Assembly: GCA_027578815.1 (NCBI GenBank)
Contig: JANBTH010000092.1
Coordinates: 1 to 37,792, forward strand
Length of the DNA stretch: 37,792 bases
DNA from: Coemansia sp. RSA 1804
Taxonomy: Eukaryota; Kickxellomycota; Kickxellomycetes; Kickxellales; Kickxellaceae
Direction: 5' to 3'
Shown: in pieces, positions 11,801 to 20,796 of the stretch
Numbering within the stretch: the first letter of the stretch is position 1
Layout of the letters: each line of letters opens with the position of its first letter
The notes under the pieces: generated by a model
The model's input: the letters and a program-made list of their open reading frames with translations, nothing else
What the model was told of the DNA's origin: nothing
The model's database searches: none
Program-made: the position numbers and the translations under genes

Positions 11801-14800
11801 CTGACAAGCCTGATAAGAAGCTCGTCCGTTTCCGACTTAAGCAACGATTCGGTCACTCGCGGTATCACTGAGCAGCTGTACGGGCTTTTGACAGAACAGC
11901 GCACACGGTTCCCGGCTGATGCCAGTGTTGGGACGCTTATTCTTGATGTTCTTTACCAGTTTTCCGCAGTGTCGCAGACTGTCAGCCAGCTCGCCATGCC
12001 AATAAGCTTGTTTTCTGGCGCAAGAAGCGGCATTTCAGGCGAAGCATCTCCTGCACTCAGCCAGTACCCAAGCCCCCAGCTTGTCCCAGATCTGTCTTTA
12101 GGGCGGGGGTCAGTCAGCATGTTGCCTCCGCTCACTTCAGCTCTCTCGTCGCACCACAGCAGCAGTGGCTCTCGCCATCCTAGCAGAGTGTCCACGGTGA
12201 AGGACCTTACAGAAAACACATTTGGAAGCACTGCTGCATCCGAGGGAGCCGCTGTCTCTCCAAGCGGCTACGCCAGATCTCAACAGGAGCCCCTGTCCAT
12301 TGCCGCTGGCCGCGCATCAAGCGCGAGTCTCGCTGACTATGGTAGAAACATGGGAACTTCTCCCGAGGGGCCACCGGTTTCAACACCTCAGCATCCTAAG
12401 CACCAGAGCACTTACGCTATTGGCGGATCTGACGCATACATATCAGGAGCCATGTCTGGCGGTCGTACACGACAGCCGGAAAGTGCGTCGTATGTGTCAA
12501 GCCCCCGTTTGCTTCCTGGAACCGCACATAGCTCCACCACCTCGTTGCTATCGCTCTTGGCGCCAGCGCATAGCGGCACAAACAGCGCAAGCGGGTCTGT
12601 TGGTCGTTCCGGCGCTGCGGGCAGCAATGCATCTGGCCTGTTGCAACCAGGCATGGGGCTACACCAGCGCCAGCGCTTCTACTTTCCCCAGCCCTCTACC
12701 ACGCCGCAGTCAAGCAGGATGAGTATGGACATTCAGGATTCGGAGAACGAGATGTCTGCCCGTCCTTCGCTGGACGATGCCAATGAGCGGCCTGTTCTTA
12801 GTCGTCATGCAAGTAGATTGAGCATTTCTTCAGATGTTGCTGGTGAAAGCTCGTCTTTGCTGCATAAGAGATCAGCTCGCGCATCTCTTCAGCCCCACCA
12901 ACTGTTTCACCAATTTGTCAGCCGTAGCCAGAGGCTGGTCAGTAGACCACAGCAGCAGCAACAGCCCAGCATGGACGCCCGGCAAGACGATAGTTCCGTT
13001 CTCAGAAGCAGTGACGAACCCCCGACATTGGGCGATATCAGACGCACCCCTCGGCCAGCAACAATGTACTTTTTTGGTGGCAACCAGAACTCATTCAGAA
13101 GAGTATCCGAATCGGCGTTGCGGCAGGAAAAGCTTGCACGTTTGCTGGCAGAAGAGATGGATCTTAGCGACAGCGCTCCGACATCGCCAGCCGATGAGTC
13201 ATCGCAGCTCTCGCCTCTTGCTACAACAGACCTGGAGTCGCAATCAGAAAACGTAACCCAGTCCTCGTCTGCCTTGATGATGTCGGTTCCGGAGCCCCAG
13301 CGTAGCAGCAACATTGTTTCTGTCGGGTCGCAGCGTAAAACGAACTCTCTTGCAGGATCGATGCCAGCCACACGTACTTTGTTACCGCTGGTTGCCGAAG
13401 TTCCTGGTAAGGAAAGTGGAGAGCTGCACAAGGGGCTTGCCAAGAGTCCGGAAGTTCTGTCTCCTGAGAAAGCCTCACCAAAGTTAGAGACACAAAGCAA
13501 GTTGCTTGCTGAAAACTCGGTACGTAGGGACAACCAGCAGTATAGCGAGAGTGAATCAGCCTTGGAGATGGGCCATAGCGGGACTCTGTCTACTGAAGCA
13601 ACAGGGATTCTTTCCCAGGCTGTTCAAAGCGAGGTTGGCAACGAGGAGCCTGAAGATGAGCTTGTGGTCTGTCGTATCTGCGACCGTAGCTTTTTCCGCT
13701 CCGAGCTCAACGCGCACTCTGACGTTTGCATCCTTGAACAGACCCGCGCAATGAAGCTAGACGAGGTCAACAGCCGAATCAAGCGCTTACGTGATCCGCT
13801 TGCCAGACGTAATTCAGATCTGCGCAAGATGCGTCAGTGGGACAAGGGCGCAATACGCGAGTCCGGGCGTGTTATGCGCATTGCAGAGAGGGCTATTGCA
13901 TGGCCAGAGGGCGAAAATCAGCAAGATCTAATTGTTGCAAAGGCAAAATTCACAAAGTACATTGAGAAGCTTGAAGATATCACTGGCACAGCCGCAGCTG
14001 GCTCTGCAAGACAGTCATCGAACCGCTTACCCAAAGCAGACGTCGAGACAGTATGGCTGGCACGTCAGCTGCTTGCACGGATTTCAGAGAAGCGGACGAT
14101 TATTGAAGAGTTTGACATAGAGTTTAGTCGGCTTGAGCAGCAGGAGGCGTTGATACGCGAGGCAGAAGTTTCGGAGGCGCTTGTTGACCACGGCGCTGAG
14201 TTTGTCGGCCTTCCTACGTGGTCCCAACTTGCACGCCGCAACCAGCACAGCCCAGTTGCGTCAGAGCGGACCAGCATGGATCTCACGCAGTTGCAATCAG
14301 AATCGGGCGCCTCAATGCCAGACGCCAGCACACCGCCAAGCCTGGGGATTGGTAAGGCTCGACACAGCGTGCTGACTCGGAAAAAGTCGAGGAGCTCTCA
14401 CCATCTTAGCCGCCGCAGCACAAGCCGTTCTACACGTGGCGGTCAGGACTTTGCAGACTCTGACTCCCACGAGAGCAGCTCAGGCAGCAATTCTGGATCT
14501 CGAAAGCTGGTGTCGCTGTTTGCAGCCTTGTTCCGGCACAACAGCGGTGGGTTTGGGCGCAATAGGGAAGCATTCCATGGCGGATCAGTTCTTCGTCGGA
14601 AAAACGCCCCTTCTCCCCTGACAACCGGCACGCTGCCAACAATGGCCAAAAGCAACAGCGTTTTGCGGCGACTCTCGCAAAACCTAGGAGGCGGGCAGCC
14701 GTCAACGCCAACCTCTGCGCAAAGCAACGCCAGTAACAGCAGCAGCAGCAACAACAATATTGCTTTGAATCGTCCTGGCGACCGCTCCGCCGTTCCCGTC

Positions 14801-17392
14801 ACACCTTTGGCGATATCTACAGCATCTTCCAGCGGAAGCGGCAGACCAGCGGAGGCGCCTCTGTCATCTCCAGTGACCAGACAGAGAAACAACAGCCAGC
14901 TTTCCACAGGCGCTCGCGGGACGTCTGAATTTGTAGCAGCAAAGGCTCAGCGCATGCCGTCGATTGACGACTTTGACTTTGTAAAGCCTATTTCTCGCGG
15001 AGCGTTTGGCCGGGTTTATCTGGCGCGCAAGAAGGCGACAAAGGATCTCTTTGCCATCAAGGTCATGCGCAAGAAGGACATGATTAACAAGAATATGGTT
15101 ACGCAAGCCCTGGCCGAGCGCCGTGCATTGTCATTGCTTTCTACCGACTGGGTTGTGCAGCTGTACTATGCGTTTCACTCGTCAAAGCATCTATTCTTAG
15201 TTATGGAGTATCTTCTGGGTGGTGATCTTGCTGGCATGCTGCGTGTGTGTGGCGTTATGGAAGAGGACGTGGCAAAGTTCTACTTTGCCGAGATTGCGTG
15301 TGCTATAGACTATCTTCACAGAAACTCTATTGTTCATCGCGATATCAAGCCCGACAATGTCATTGTGACCAGTGATGGCCATATCAAGCTGACTGACTTT
15401 GGGTTAAGCCAGGTTGCGGTTCGTGGCGGCAGGGATAATAAAGGACACCATGACGGCTCCGATGGCAATGCAACCCTCGACTCGCCATCTTCCGATACTA
15501 CTCCGCTTCCAACAGATTCGGACATGATGAGCCGGCTCCCTGACAAAGCGGATGGCTATTGGGACAACACATTTGCACTGAAGGGGCTTCGAACCCAATC
15601 GGCTGTTTCTATGGCACAGAGCCAGCCTGCAAACAAGGCTGTACCTGCATCCAAGCGTGGACATGCGCGCAAAAGCTCACAGAGGTTCCTTGGGACGCCC
15701 GATTATCTGGCGCCAGAGCTTTTACTGGGGGCTGGAAATGGACTTGCCGTGGATTGGTGGGCTCTTGGGGTGTGTCTGTTTGAGTTCCTGTGCGGCTATC
15801 CGCCATTTACTGACGAATCTCCCGAGGCGATCTTCCGTAATATCCTTAACCACGCGCTAGATTGGCCAGAAGAGGAAGGGTTTGTTGGCGAGGAGGCTGC
15901 TGAGCTTATAAATTCTTTGCTGCGTCCTGACCCCGCCGAGCGTGCTCACTGGAAGGACATTCAATTGGCCAGACTGTTTGACGGCTGGGATTTGAAGAAC
16001 ATCCGGCAGAGGGAGCCGCCGTTTGTTCCGCAGCCTGATGATGAAGTCGACACCAGCTACTTTGATTCATGTCAGCGAAAGGAGGTGCAGCGGCTGTCGA
16101 ATGCCACATTCTTGCAGGCAGAGACTACAGAACCGCCGTTGCCGCTTCCGAGGCAGCCGTTGCTGAGTAGTCTGCAGACGCCGATTAAAGATGGCTTCCA
16201 GACCGGTGCTGATGAATCGCATGTGCAGAACAAGGAGTTGTCACAGGGGTCCCGAAGAGGGTCTCAGAAGGGATCGAAAAGAGGCTCAAGAAGAGAGCGG
16301 CGGCTGTCTGGTTCGATTCCAATGGGCGCAAATTCTGGCGGCAGTCGTTCTGACGTTGGGCAGCTCAAGCGTCTGTTTGCGGAGATGTCAGTTGAAGCCG
16401 AACCCCGTCCTAACCACGAGTCGCTTCCAGAAGACCCCCACCATGAATCATCTAATGCGGGGCGAGTGCGTCAATCGACATTTGCCTCTTCGGGAACAAG
16501 CAGCGACGGCTATTCGTTCAAGGGAAGTCTCACGCACGACAATGGTCCAGATAGCCAGCATGCTGTTGAAAAGCCAGCACATGATGCGTATGACGAGTCG
16601 TCTAGCTCTTCTGCCTCCGAGTACAAGGACAACGCGAACAGCGACAAAGACGACGAGGGGAGCAGTACAAGATCAGAAAGTAATTCCGAGCTTGAGATTC
16701 TGTCGGCGCAGACAAGCACGACGGAAGCCAGGCCTATTGCGATTTCAAGAAAAACAACGGGGAAAACACCTGGTGCTATGCTGCCTCCAATCCCAATGAC
16801 ACATGCAAAACGTGTGGCTAGCCGCTCTCCCAGCCAGTTTTCTGATGGAGCGGTCGATGTTCTGGGCGGCCTGTCGGCCAAGTCGCATTCTCGATGCGCG
16901 TCTGCATGCATAGAGTTTTCTGGAGCCAAAGCCGATGGCTCCACTTCAAGGTCCCGTCGTCCAAGCCATGGCGCAGCAGACCGCATGTCAGAGTCTGAGC
17001 TGGGACTGCCTCTTGTGCGATCCAGCTCCACGGATGAGCGCCACCCGCACGGCACGCCAGATGGCCTGGCCTCCGCACTGCCGCACAAGGCCAGTGGGGC
17101 CGAATCTCCAGCAAGCAATGACTTGGACGACGATTCGGATGATGCCAGCAGCAAAGCCCGGGATGACGAGACGGAGCGTGTTTTTGATGAGTTTGCCTAC
17201 AAGAACCTTGCCCTGTTGAGCAACGTCAACAAAGGCGTCTCTTCTTCGGGAAATGTCTCAATCTCTGCAGAAAAGGCTGTGTTTGGGCCGTCTGCTGCAA
17301 ATGCTGTTCCCACAACTCCATTGTCAAGCACAGCTCCTGGAGCAAATATGTCGATACACGATCCGTCTGCTTCAGTATACTCCTCTGATTAA
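8813..17392 (+). CDS. RIM15: Very large Rim15/Greatwall-family AGC Ser/Thr kinase
   Basis: About 2,859 residues in one exon. Family members drive quiescence entry when TORC1/PKA signalling falls, by phosphorylating Igo/ENSA inhibitors of PP2A-B55. A long Ser-rich region includes a conserved block near 914-1060 (DALWQVLVVSKSRAD), as in Rim15/Cek1 proteins. A C2HC finger follows (C1620, C1623, H1635, C1639). The kinase domain starts at about 2054: glycine loop ISRGAFGRVY, lysine 2083, HRDIKPDN with D2177, DFG D2195, and GTPDYLAPE at 2294-2302. About 90 residues are inserted between DFG and the APE region, the Greatwall/Rim15 hallmark. The family motif FDEFAYKNL lies near 2790, but the protein ends about 65 residues later, so the C-terminal receiver-like domain of yeast Rim15 is absent. 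The first ATG is at 8813; the frame is open from a TTG at 8780. The orthologue could equally be called Cek1/Ppk18. Confidence 0.9.
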   Translation: MSAPNNSINNKPRRDARSSSGLDGWEATHTVNINKSGSSSSNSFRDSHGGYSGSQYGLASTLEASSLVTPTAQRPGNSGLGLRPPSVHTPENGSTYSAKSISGSISSDSKPASQKSTGMGLVRRLRRLSSAALQGKVNKLFSRPVNMSQDSLLTSGPPSPSVNASPQTVPSQHTAATTPVPETRKVSHGSGLSWMHGSPSSYTIGASSGSALDRPSTNAYDLPPLPEKPISSRRSRALTELAPLAIRDRLELPNVDVLDTDDDAESQRSARTRAKPANSPLVTSPLSRKSFHALNTVSSCDSLGTDDMYEGTRKESSSTGAKQHMLYPSASALSAAAAANQRQSHGASLVSPKLIRSSSHNISADSNSAQSQKQAEETSDAFAEQPIPRLWRRASPHYSDRYGDSAAIQAIGTPSPPEKRPGKQHAQLVNEAQKPTAQRRGAGLASFGWPRKADSGVQSEPGPASSFSPPPMPTAAPSSSLHRTGSMTRKPQDIGTDFPSSLLSSLNVRPRISPGLFRQKSLESSTNSSASVADVSLQTWTPATANADSERGIGGDGKPHAQQDLPAATATATAESSAVSHSSNSDRDMRSAALPMSGALSTTRSLFDQQIMDWRLSQDGPTSLYSNLDDAGEYDSPSAVASTLNIPSAPMNIQQHTLPAPSAHSTQSIVRPRGGSQPAHLARTATTNAIRLKGKSTASQAADDSAKVGQRYSRSYGSAGSVPEQLTIDHVADRNKAWTRSRACSASYQPLDPGDGPSSAIASTSFMVPQSSPVSRNNSTSSAMLLSRPPSSMSAYTMSPVSSSHGDDSNSMTPHAWQIHPTMSRSSPDRNADGTTASNFGTFTPTSTSSPSAHHHMHSGSVSSHTSQHQHHGSHGSQQLRLNTSTVQRSASGHSIASGISELLEPSSVSLARKDALWQVLVVSKSRADTEIDKMMRQWKETDSGMILCTQETDSKPSVGDEDAIILKVKRGHHRSSSDIKHIDGDRNEFRRRVIDLTSLIRSSSVSDLSNDSVTRGITEQLYGLLTEQRTRFPADASVGTLILDVLYQFSAVSQTVSQLAMPISLFSGARSGISGEASPALSQYPSPQLVPDLSLGRGSVSMLPPLTSALSSHHSSSGSRHPSRVSTVKDLTENTFGSTAASEGAAVSPSGYARSQQEPLSIAAGRASSASLADYGRNMGTSPEGPPVSTPQHPKHQSTYAIGGSDAYISGAMSGGRTRQPESASYVSSPRLLPGTAHSSTTSLLSLLAPAHSGTNSASGSVGRSGAAGSNASGLLQPGMGLHQRQRFYFPQPSTTPQSSRMSMDIQDSENEMSARPSLDDANERPVLSRHASRLSISSDVAGESSSLLHKRSARASLQPHQLFHQFVSRSQRLVSRPQQQQQPSMDARQDDSSVLRSSDEPPTLGDIRRTPRPATMYFFGGNQNSFRRVSESALRQEKLARLLAEEMDLSDSAPTSPADESSQLSPLATTDLESQSENVTQSSSALMMSVPEPQRSSNIVSVGSQRKTNSLAGSMPATRTLLPLVAEVPGKESGELHKGLAKSPEVLSPEKASPKLETQSKLLAENSVRRDNQQYSESESALEMGHSGTLSTEATGILSQAVQSEVGNEEPEDELVVCRICDRSFFRSELNAHSDVCILEQTRAMKLDEVNSRIKRLRDPLARRNSDLRKMRQWDKGAIRESGRVMRIAERAIAWPEGENQQDLIVAKAKFTKYIEKLEDITGTAAAGSARQSSNRLPKADVETVWLARQLLARISEKRTIIEEFDIEFSRLEQQEALIREAEVSEALVDHGAEFVGLPTWSQLARRNQHSPVASERTSMDLTQLQSESGASMPDASTPPSLGIGKARHSVLTRKKSRSSHHLSRRSTSRSTRGGQDFADSDSHESSSGSNSGSRKLVSLFAALFRHNSGGFGRNREAFHGGSVLRRKNAPSPLTTGTLPTMAKSNSVLRRLSQNLGGGQPSTPTSAQSNASNSSSSNNNIALNRPGDRSAVPVTPLAISTASSSGSGRPAEAPLSSPVTRQRNNSQLSTGARGTSEFVAAKAQRMPSIDDFDFVKPISRGAFGRVYLARKKATKDLFAIKVMRKKDMINKNMVTQALAERRALSLLSTDWVVQLYYAFHSSKHLFLVMEYLLGGDLAGMLRVCGVMEEDVAKFYFAEIACAIDYLHRNSIVHRDIKPDNVIVTSDGHIKLTDFGLSQVAVRGGRDNKGHHDGSDGNATLDSPSSDTTPLPTDSDMMSRLPDKADGYWDNTFALKGLRTQSAVSMAQSQPANKAVPASKRGHARKSSQRFLGTPDYLAPELLLGAGNGLAVDWWALGVCLFEFLCGYPPFTDESPEAIFRNILNHALDWPEEEGFVGEEAAELINSLLRPDPAERAHWKDIQLARLFDGWDLKNIRQREPPFVPQPDDEVDTSYFDSCQRKEVQRLSNATFLQAETTEPPLPLPRQPLLSSLQTPIKDGFQTGADESHVQNKELSQGSRRGSQKGSKRGSRRERRLSGSIPMGANSGGSRSDVGQLKRLFAEMSVEAEPRPNHESLPEDPHHESSNAGRVRQSTFASSGTSSDGYSFKGSLTHDNGPDSQHAVEKPAHDAYDESSSSSASEYKDNANSDKDDEGSSTRSESNSELEILSAQTSTTEARPIAISRKTTGKTPGAMLPPIPMTHAKRVASRSPSQFSDGAVDVLGGLSAKSHSRCASACIEFSGAKADGSTSRSRRPSHGAADRMSESELGLPLVRSSSTDERHPHGTPDGLASALPHKASGAESPASNDLDDDSDDASSKARDDETERVFDEFAYKNLALLSNVNKGVSSSGNVSISAEKAVFGPSAANAVPTTPLSSTAPGANMSIHDPSASVYSSD
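8922..8940 (+). repeat. CAG/AAC repeat in the RIM15-like gene, first tract
   Basis: A short run of AGC and AAC triplets encodes Ser and Asn close to the N-terminus of the kinase. It is in frame and part of the low-complexity region. Confidence 0.7.
10512..10535 (+). repeat. AGCAAC repeat in the RIM15-like gene, second tract
   Basis: About four AGCAAC units occur here. In the kinase frame they read as Ala-Thr pairs, whereas the same unit reads as Ser-Asn in the KCS1-like gene, so the unit recurs at the DNA level and not for one amino acid. Confidence 0.7.
14736..14757 (+). repeat. AGC/AAC repeat in the RIM15-like gene, third tract
   Basis: Tandem AGC then AAC triplets encode a Ser run followed by Asn in the linker between the zinc finger and the kinase domain. 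Confidence 0.7.
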
Positions 17393-17942
17393 TAGCCGAA
17401 TTTTATGTGTGGTAATATAATATTATATGACTGATTATGTATCGCGGTATTTTATGAGTGCGTTTGCAACAAACAAAATACTCATACGCAATATCTTTCT
17501 GTTGTTTCTCTCTTTTAATGAACCATGTTCACGCGCAAAACCTGTAGCACTTTGTACAAAATGCCGACAGCCACCAACATGCTCCTCAAATCCAGCATAT
17601 CCTTGGGCTGGCAAATGCAGACTCATTTGTTGACCAGAGCGAATGTAGCATTGTTCCCAATCACGGAATTTAGGTGGTTTTCTTTGACACAACATGATCA
17701 GCACAGGTGGGATTTTAGGCAGCGGAAAAATTTCAAAAAAAAAGCGAAAACAGAAAATCGTGAGGGATGTCAGTCAGTTTGTCTTTCTATTTTTTCAATT
17801 CCTCGATTCCTTGAGCTTCAGATATTCCAGCCGATAAACAAATACAAAATAGGATCTTGCTACCTTTTTCCTCTATTGATATACGTGCAAGCTGGACCGA
17901 CCCTCCAAGTAGATTGTTTTTTGCCAATAAATAAATATCACC
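17393..17942. other. Intergenic: RIM15 3' end and methyltransferase promoter
   Basis: No gene is seen. The start is A/T-rich, with a TAATATAATATTATAT tract near 17412-17427 suited to 3' end formation of the kinase transcript. The second half is pyrimidine-rich and leads to the ATG at 17943. Confidence 0.6.
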
Positions 17943-19199
17943 ATGCCGTCAGAGAAGCCCAAGGCGCACCGGATGTCAGCATGGCTAAAGACCAAGGCCG
18001 AAGGAAATGCAGCATCATCCACCATATCCCCTGCAAGTGACAGTAGCAAACCAACAGTGTCCAAAAAAGGCAAGAGCAAAAAACAACGCCCAAAGACAAT
18101 GGCCGAGCTGGCAGACAAATACCAGCTGTACCAGCAAGCGGTCCAACATCCGCGCAAGGAAGTACGGAACCTTGACAGCATTTATCGCAAGCTCAACAGT
18201 CGCTACCTTGATTCCGGAAGCAGAAGAGACAGCAGTAAAAGTGTCCCAAGGAAAGATGGTTGTAACACGGAAGTGAAGACTAGTAGACACAAGGACAAGG
18301 AGAGCGAAGATGACACGAACGGTGAGCGTGTTGGCCGTCGCCAAGCATATAGCCTTCGTGAGGATTTCTGTGGAACCGCAGTGCTATGTATGGAGTGGGT
18401 GAGCTCTAGCCCATCTGCAACCAGGTATGCGTATGGCGTGGATATTGATCCAGAGGTAATTGGATACGCCAACGAGCATACCATTGGGAGAGACAGTCAT
18501 GGGTTGGCTAGCGATGACAGAATAAAGCTGGTTTGTGCCGATGTATTCGATGTCCATGGCGACGACAGCAAGATCCAGGGAAATAAGCATACCGGAAACC
18601 GAACAGTTCCTCGGACCGACATTATTGCTTCGTTCAATTTCGGCATATGCTATTTCCACAAGCGTCAAGATCTGGTCAGGTATTTAAAGCACAGTCTTGG
18701 AAACCTAAATGACTTTGGTCTTTTGTTTTGCGATCTTTTTGGAGGGCACGAAGCAGTGAGGTCTGGCATTTCTAGAGTACGGAACGTTGGTATGTTCAGA
18801 TACTACTTTCGCCAAGGCAACTTTGATATGCTGCGAAACACAACACGCTTCTCACTCAGCTTCCGAATGCAAGATGGTTCAATGCTTAAGGACTGCTTCA
18901 CTTATGACTTTAGGGTTTATTCTCTTTGCGAACTTCGTGAAGCGATGCTTGAGGCTGGGTTTGACGATGTATGTGTTTGGATAAGCACTAAAGACAGCAT
19001 GGAAGAATTGGATGAGAGTGAGAGTGAGAGCGAAAGAGAGAATGAGAATAAGAATGAAAGCGAAAATGAAAGCGATCATAAGCGTAGTCGCAAGAAGAAG
19101 GACAGTCCTGACTTTGGAGCTTTTGAGGAACTCATATTGCCCGCTGAGATGCCTGAATCGTTCAATGCTTATGTTATTGGCGTGAAGCTCCCTGAATAA
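17943..19199 (+). CDS. Class I SAM-dependent methyltransferase, substrate unknown
   Basis: A 418-residue protein with a Rossmann-type methyltransferase core. The SAM-binding region reads YSLREDFCGTAVL at about 136-148, followed by GVDIDPEV at 165-172 (acidic end of strand 2), VCADVFDV at about 197-204 and DIIASFNFGICYF at 226-238, where a catalytic or motif IV segment usually lies. The LREDFCGTA form of motif I recurs in a poorly characterised family that I recall from bacteria and fungi. The first 60 residues are basic, with a KKGKSKKQRPK run that could be a nuclear signal. A charged insert of Glu, Ser, Asn and then Arg/Lys (about 355-385) sits before the last strand. Substrate is unknown. 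The ATG at 17943 follows an in-frame leader without other ATGs. Confidence 0.8.
   Translation: MPSEKPKAHRMSAWLKTKAEGNAASSTISPASDSSKPTVSKKGKSKKQRPKTMAELADKYQLYQQAVQHPRKEVRNLDSIYRKLNSRYLDSGSRRDSSKSVPRKDGCNTEVKTSRHKDKESEDDTNGERVGRRQAYSLREDFCGTAVLCMEWVSSSPSATRYAYGVDIDPEVIGYANEHTIGRDSHGLASDDRIKLVCADVFDVHGDDSKIQGNKHTGNRTVPRTDIIASFNFGICYFHKRQDLVRYLKHSLGNLNDFGLLFCDLFGGHEAVRSGISRVRNVGMFRYYFRQGNFDMLRNTTRFSLSFRMQDGSMLKDCFTYDFRVYSLCELREAMLEAGFDDVCVWISTKDSMEELDESESESERENENKNESENESDHKRSRKKKDSPDFGAFEELILPAEMPESFNAYVIGVKLPE
19012..19076 (+). repeat. Imperfect GAGAGT/GAAAGC hexamer repeat in the methyltransferase gene
   Basis: Degenerate purine-only hexamers encode alternating Glu and Ser or Asn, forming an acidic loop near the C-terminus of the methyltransferase. 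Drift between units suggests slippage followed by divergence. Confidence 0.7.
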
Positions 19200-19359
19200 C
19201 AAAACGAAAATACATACGCGTTTATAAGCACTAGTACTAAAGCTTTTTTGCAATGAGTTAATCGTATATATAGCAAATGCTAGTATCGTTCTAGAGACAA
19301 GGTTATTGACTATTTAAAGTAATTATTGTTGTAGTTTTTATCTTTATTTTGACTCAGAA

Positions 19360-20157
19360 TCAATTGTTTCTTTCCTTGTTCTTCCTATTCTTTTTGCGGT
19401 TCCCCTTCTTTGGCCCTTTTGGTTTGTCGCCAAGCTCGCACGCACCACCTTCTGAAAGCTTTTCGGCATTATCCGGCACGCCCGTAGTAGTTCTGTTGAT
19501 ATCTGTAGAATTCTCATCTGTAGATGTAGACGTTGGCAAGGTGTTTGAAGTATTCATTGGATCTGGATTTGGCTTTGACTGGGTTTGAGATACAGATGCG
19601 GGTTTGCCTGTGTGGGTGGGGTTTCCTTTGTCAGCAGACGAGATGGTATCTGTTTCAGCAACACTGACAGAGGAAGGGCCGAGATCAAGATCAGGGAGAT
19701 ACTCAAACTCGGGAGAAACAGTGATATACTGGGCTCCGACCATTATATTGTTCCCAGCAGTGTGTTCCACTTGTTTGTGACCAGTATCATCAATGTAACC
19801 GCAATCGATGGCAATTGCATCCGCGGGAACAACCGCCGCCAAGGAAGGGACTTCGCATTGAGTACCATCACTCTCTATACGTATATTGCGTCCAGACGCA
19901 GCGTTTGAGCCGAAAGACTCCAACATTGAGTAGACCAAGGACTGCGCGAGTCTTGCGTAGAACAGGGGATTGAGATACTGCAGCAAGTCCACAAGCTTGT
20001 TGTTAATGTTCCATGACGATCTGTGCTGGACATCTGGGCCCATGGTGGATGGGGTCGGCAGAGATGTTATCTCTTTGGAGGCACGCAATGCAGTTTCTGC
20101 TGCAATCTCCCTATCATTGCTGTCATTGCCAAGAACACATATAGAAGACGACGCCAT
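19360..20157 (-). CDS. Hypothetical protein with Lys/Arg-rich C-terminal tail
   Basis: A 265-residue protein that I do not recognise. The only segment that looks folded is about 50-85, reading INNKLVDLLQYLNPLFYARL and continuing with hydrophobic helix-like spacing; a second patch at about 105-160 is rich in Ile, Val and acidic residues (DAIAIDCGYIDD, SPEFEYLPDLDLG). The remainder is Ser/Thr/Asn-rich and probably disordered. It ends in a strongly basic tail (KGPKKGNRKKNRKNKERNN) that could bind nucleic acid or act as a nuclear or nucleolar signal. There is no signal peptide and no clear membrane helix. The ATG at 20157 is the first in frame. It converges on the methyltransferase gene with 160 bases between stops. 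Treat as a real but uncharacterised gene. Confidence 0.7.
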   Translation of the reverse strand: MASSSICVLGNDSNDREIAAETALRASKEITSLPTPSTMGPDVQHRSSWNINNKLVDLLQYLNPLFYARLAQSLVYSMLESFGSNAASGRNIRIESDGTQCEVPSLAAVVPADAIAIDCGYIDDTGHKQVEHTAGNNIMVGAQYITVSPEFEYLPDLDLGPSSVSVAETDTISSADKGNPTHTGKPASVSQTQSKPNPDPMNTSNTLPTSTSTDENSTDINRTTTGVPDNAEKLSEGGACELGDKPKGPKKGNRKKNRKNKERNN

Positions 20158-20796
20158 GTTTGACGATTCTTCCGATACTTCTATTAAAGCGTGTCAAAAA
20201 AGAACGATCTTGTATAGCCTGACTATTATACACGAAAATCAAAAAGAATATAACAGAATGTTCAGAAAATAAAACCTAAAGACAAAAAAAGAGAAAAGGC
20301 TTACAAATGATAATTATAAAAAATAAAGACTAGTGTGTGTTGTGGAGACGAGAAATTGAAAGTCTAGAATTCTTTGCTGTCACCAGGAAATGCCAAAGTG
20401 GTTCTTATTTATCTCCAGGCATATTCTGGCGATAGCGTATATTATTTCCTATTCTGTAAAACAATTTACGAGTTAGTTAAAGTACACGCAGGCGCAGGCA
20501 TGGGCTTTTTTTTAACAACAGTGAGATTGTAATTGTCAATATCGACGTTTACAATACTGCAAATACAGAATCAAAAGTATAAAAGACCATTCTAGACAAG
20601 GTTGCAATTGTAGTGCAGCATAATACTACATTGTTTCAGTTTTTGCTATGAATGGACACGCTTTAATAAAGGCAGAAGTAAACACGGTTTAATAGAAGCG
20701 ACGGTATTTAAAATACAAGAGAAGAAGCCCATAGATATAAACAAAGACATTGTTTACATAATGTGGCATTATCATAAAATCAAACACGCTTTTGCA
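20158..20796. other. Intergenic: promoter of the hypothetical gene and 3' region of the zinc-ribbon gene
   Basis: An A/T-rich stretch lying between two minus-strand genes. No reading frame of note and no recognisable tRNA or snoRNA boxes were seen. It should carry the promoter of the gene starting at 20157 and the transcript end of the gene stopping at 20797. Confidence 0.55.

Noticed and set aside
12907..13533. 208-codon minus-strand frame inside the RIM15-like gene
   Set aside because: Antisense shadow of a Ser-rich coding region; several similar shadows occur along the gene on both strands.
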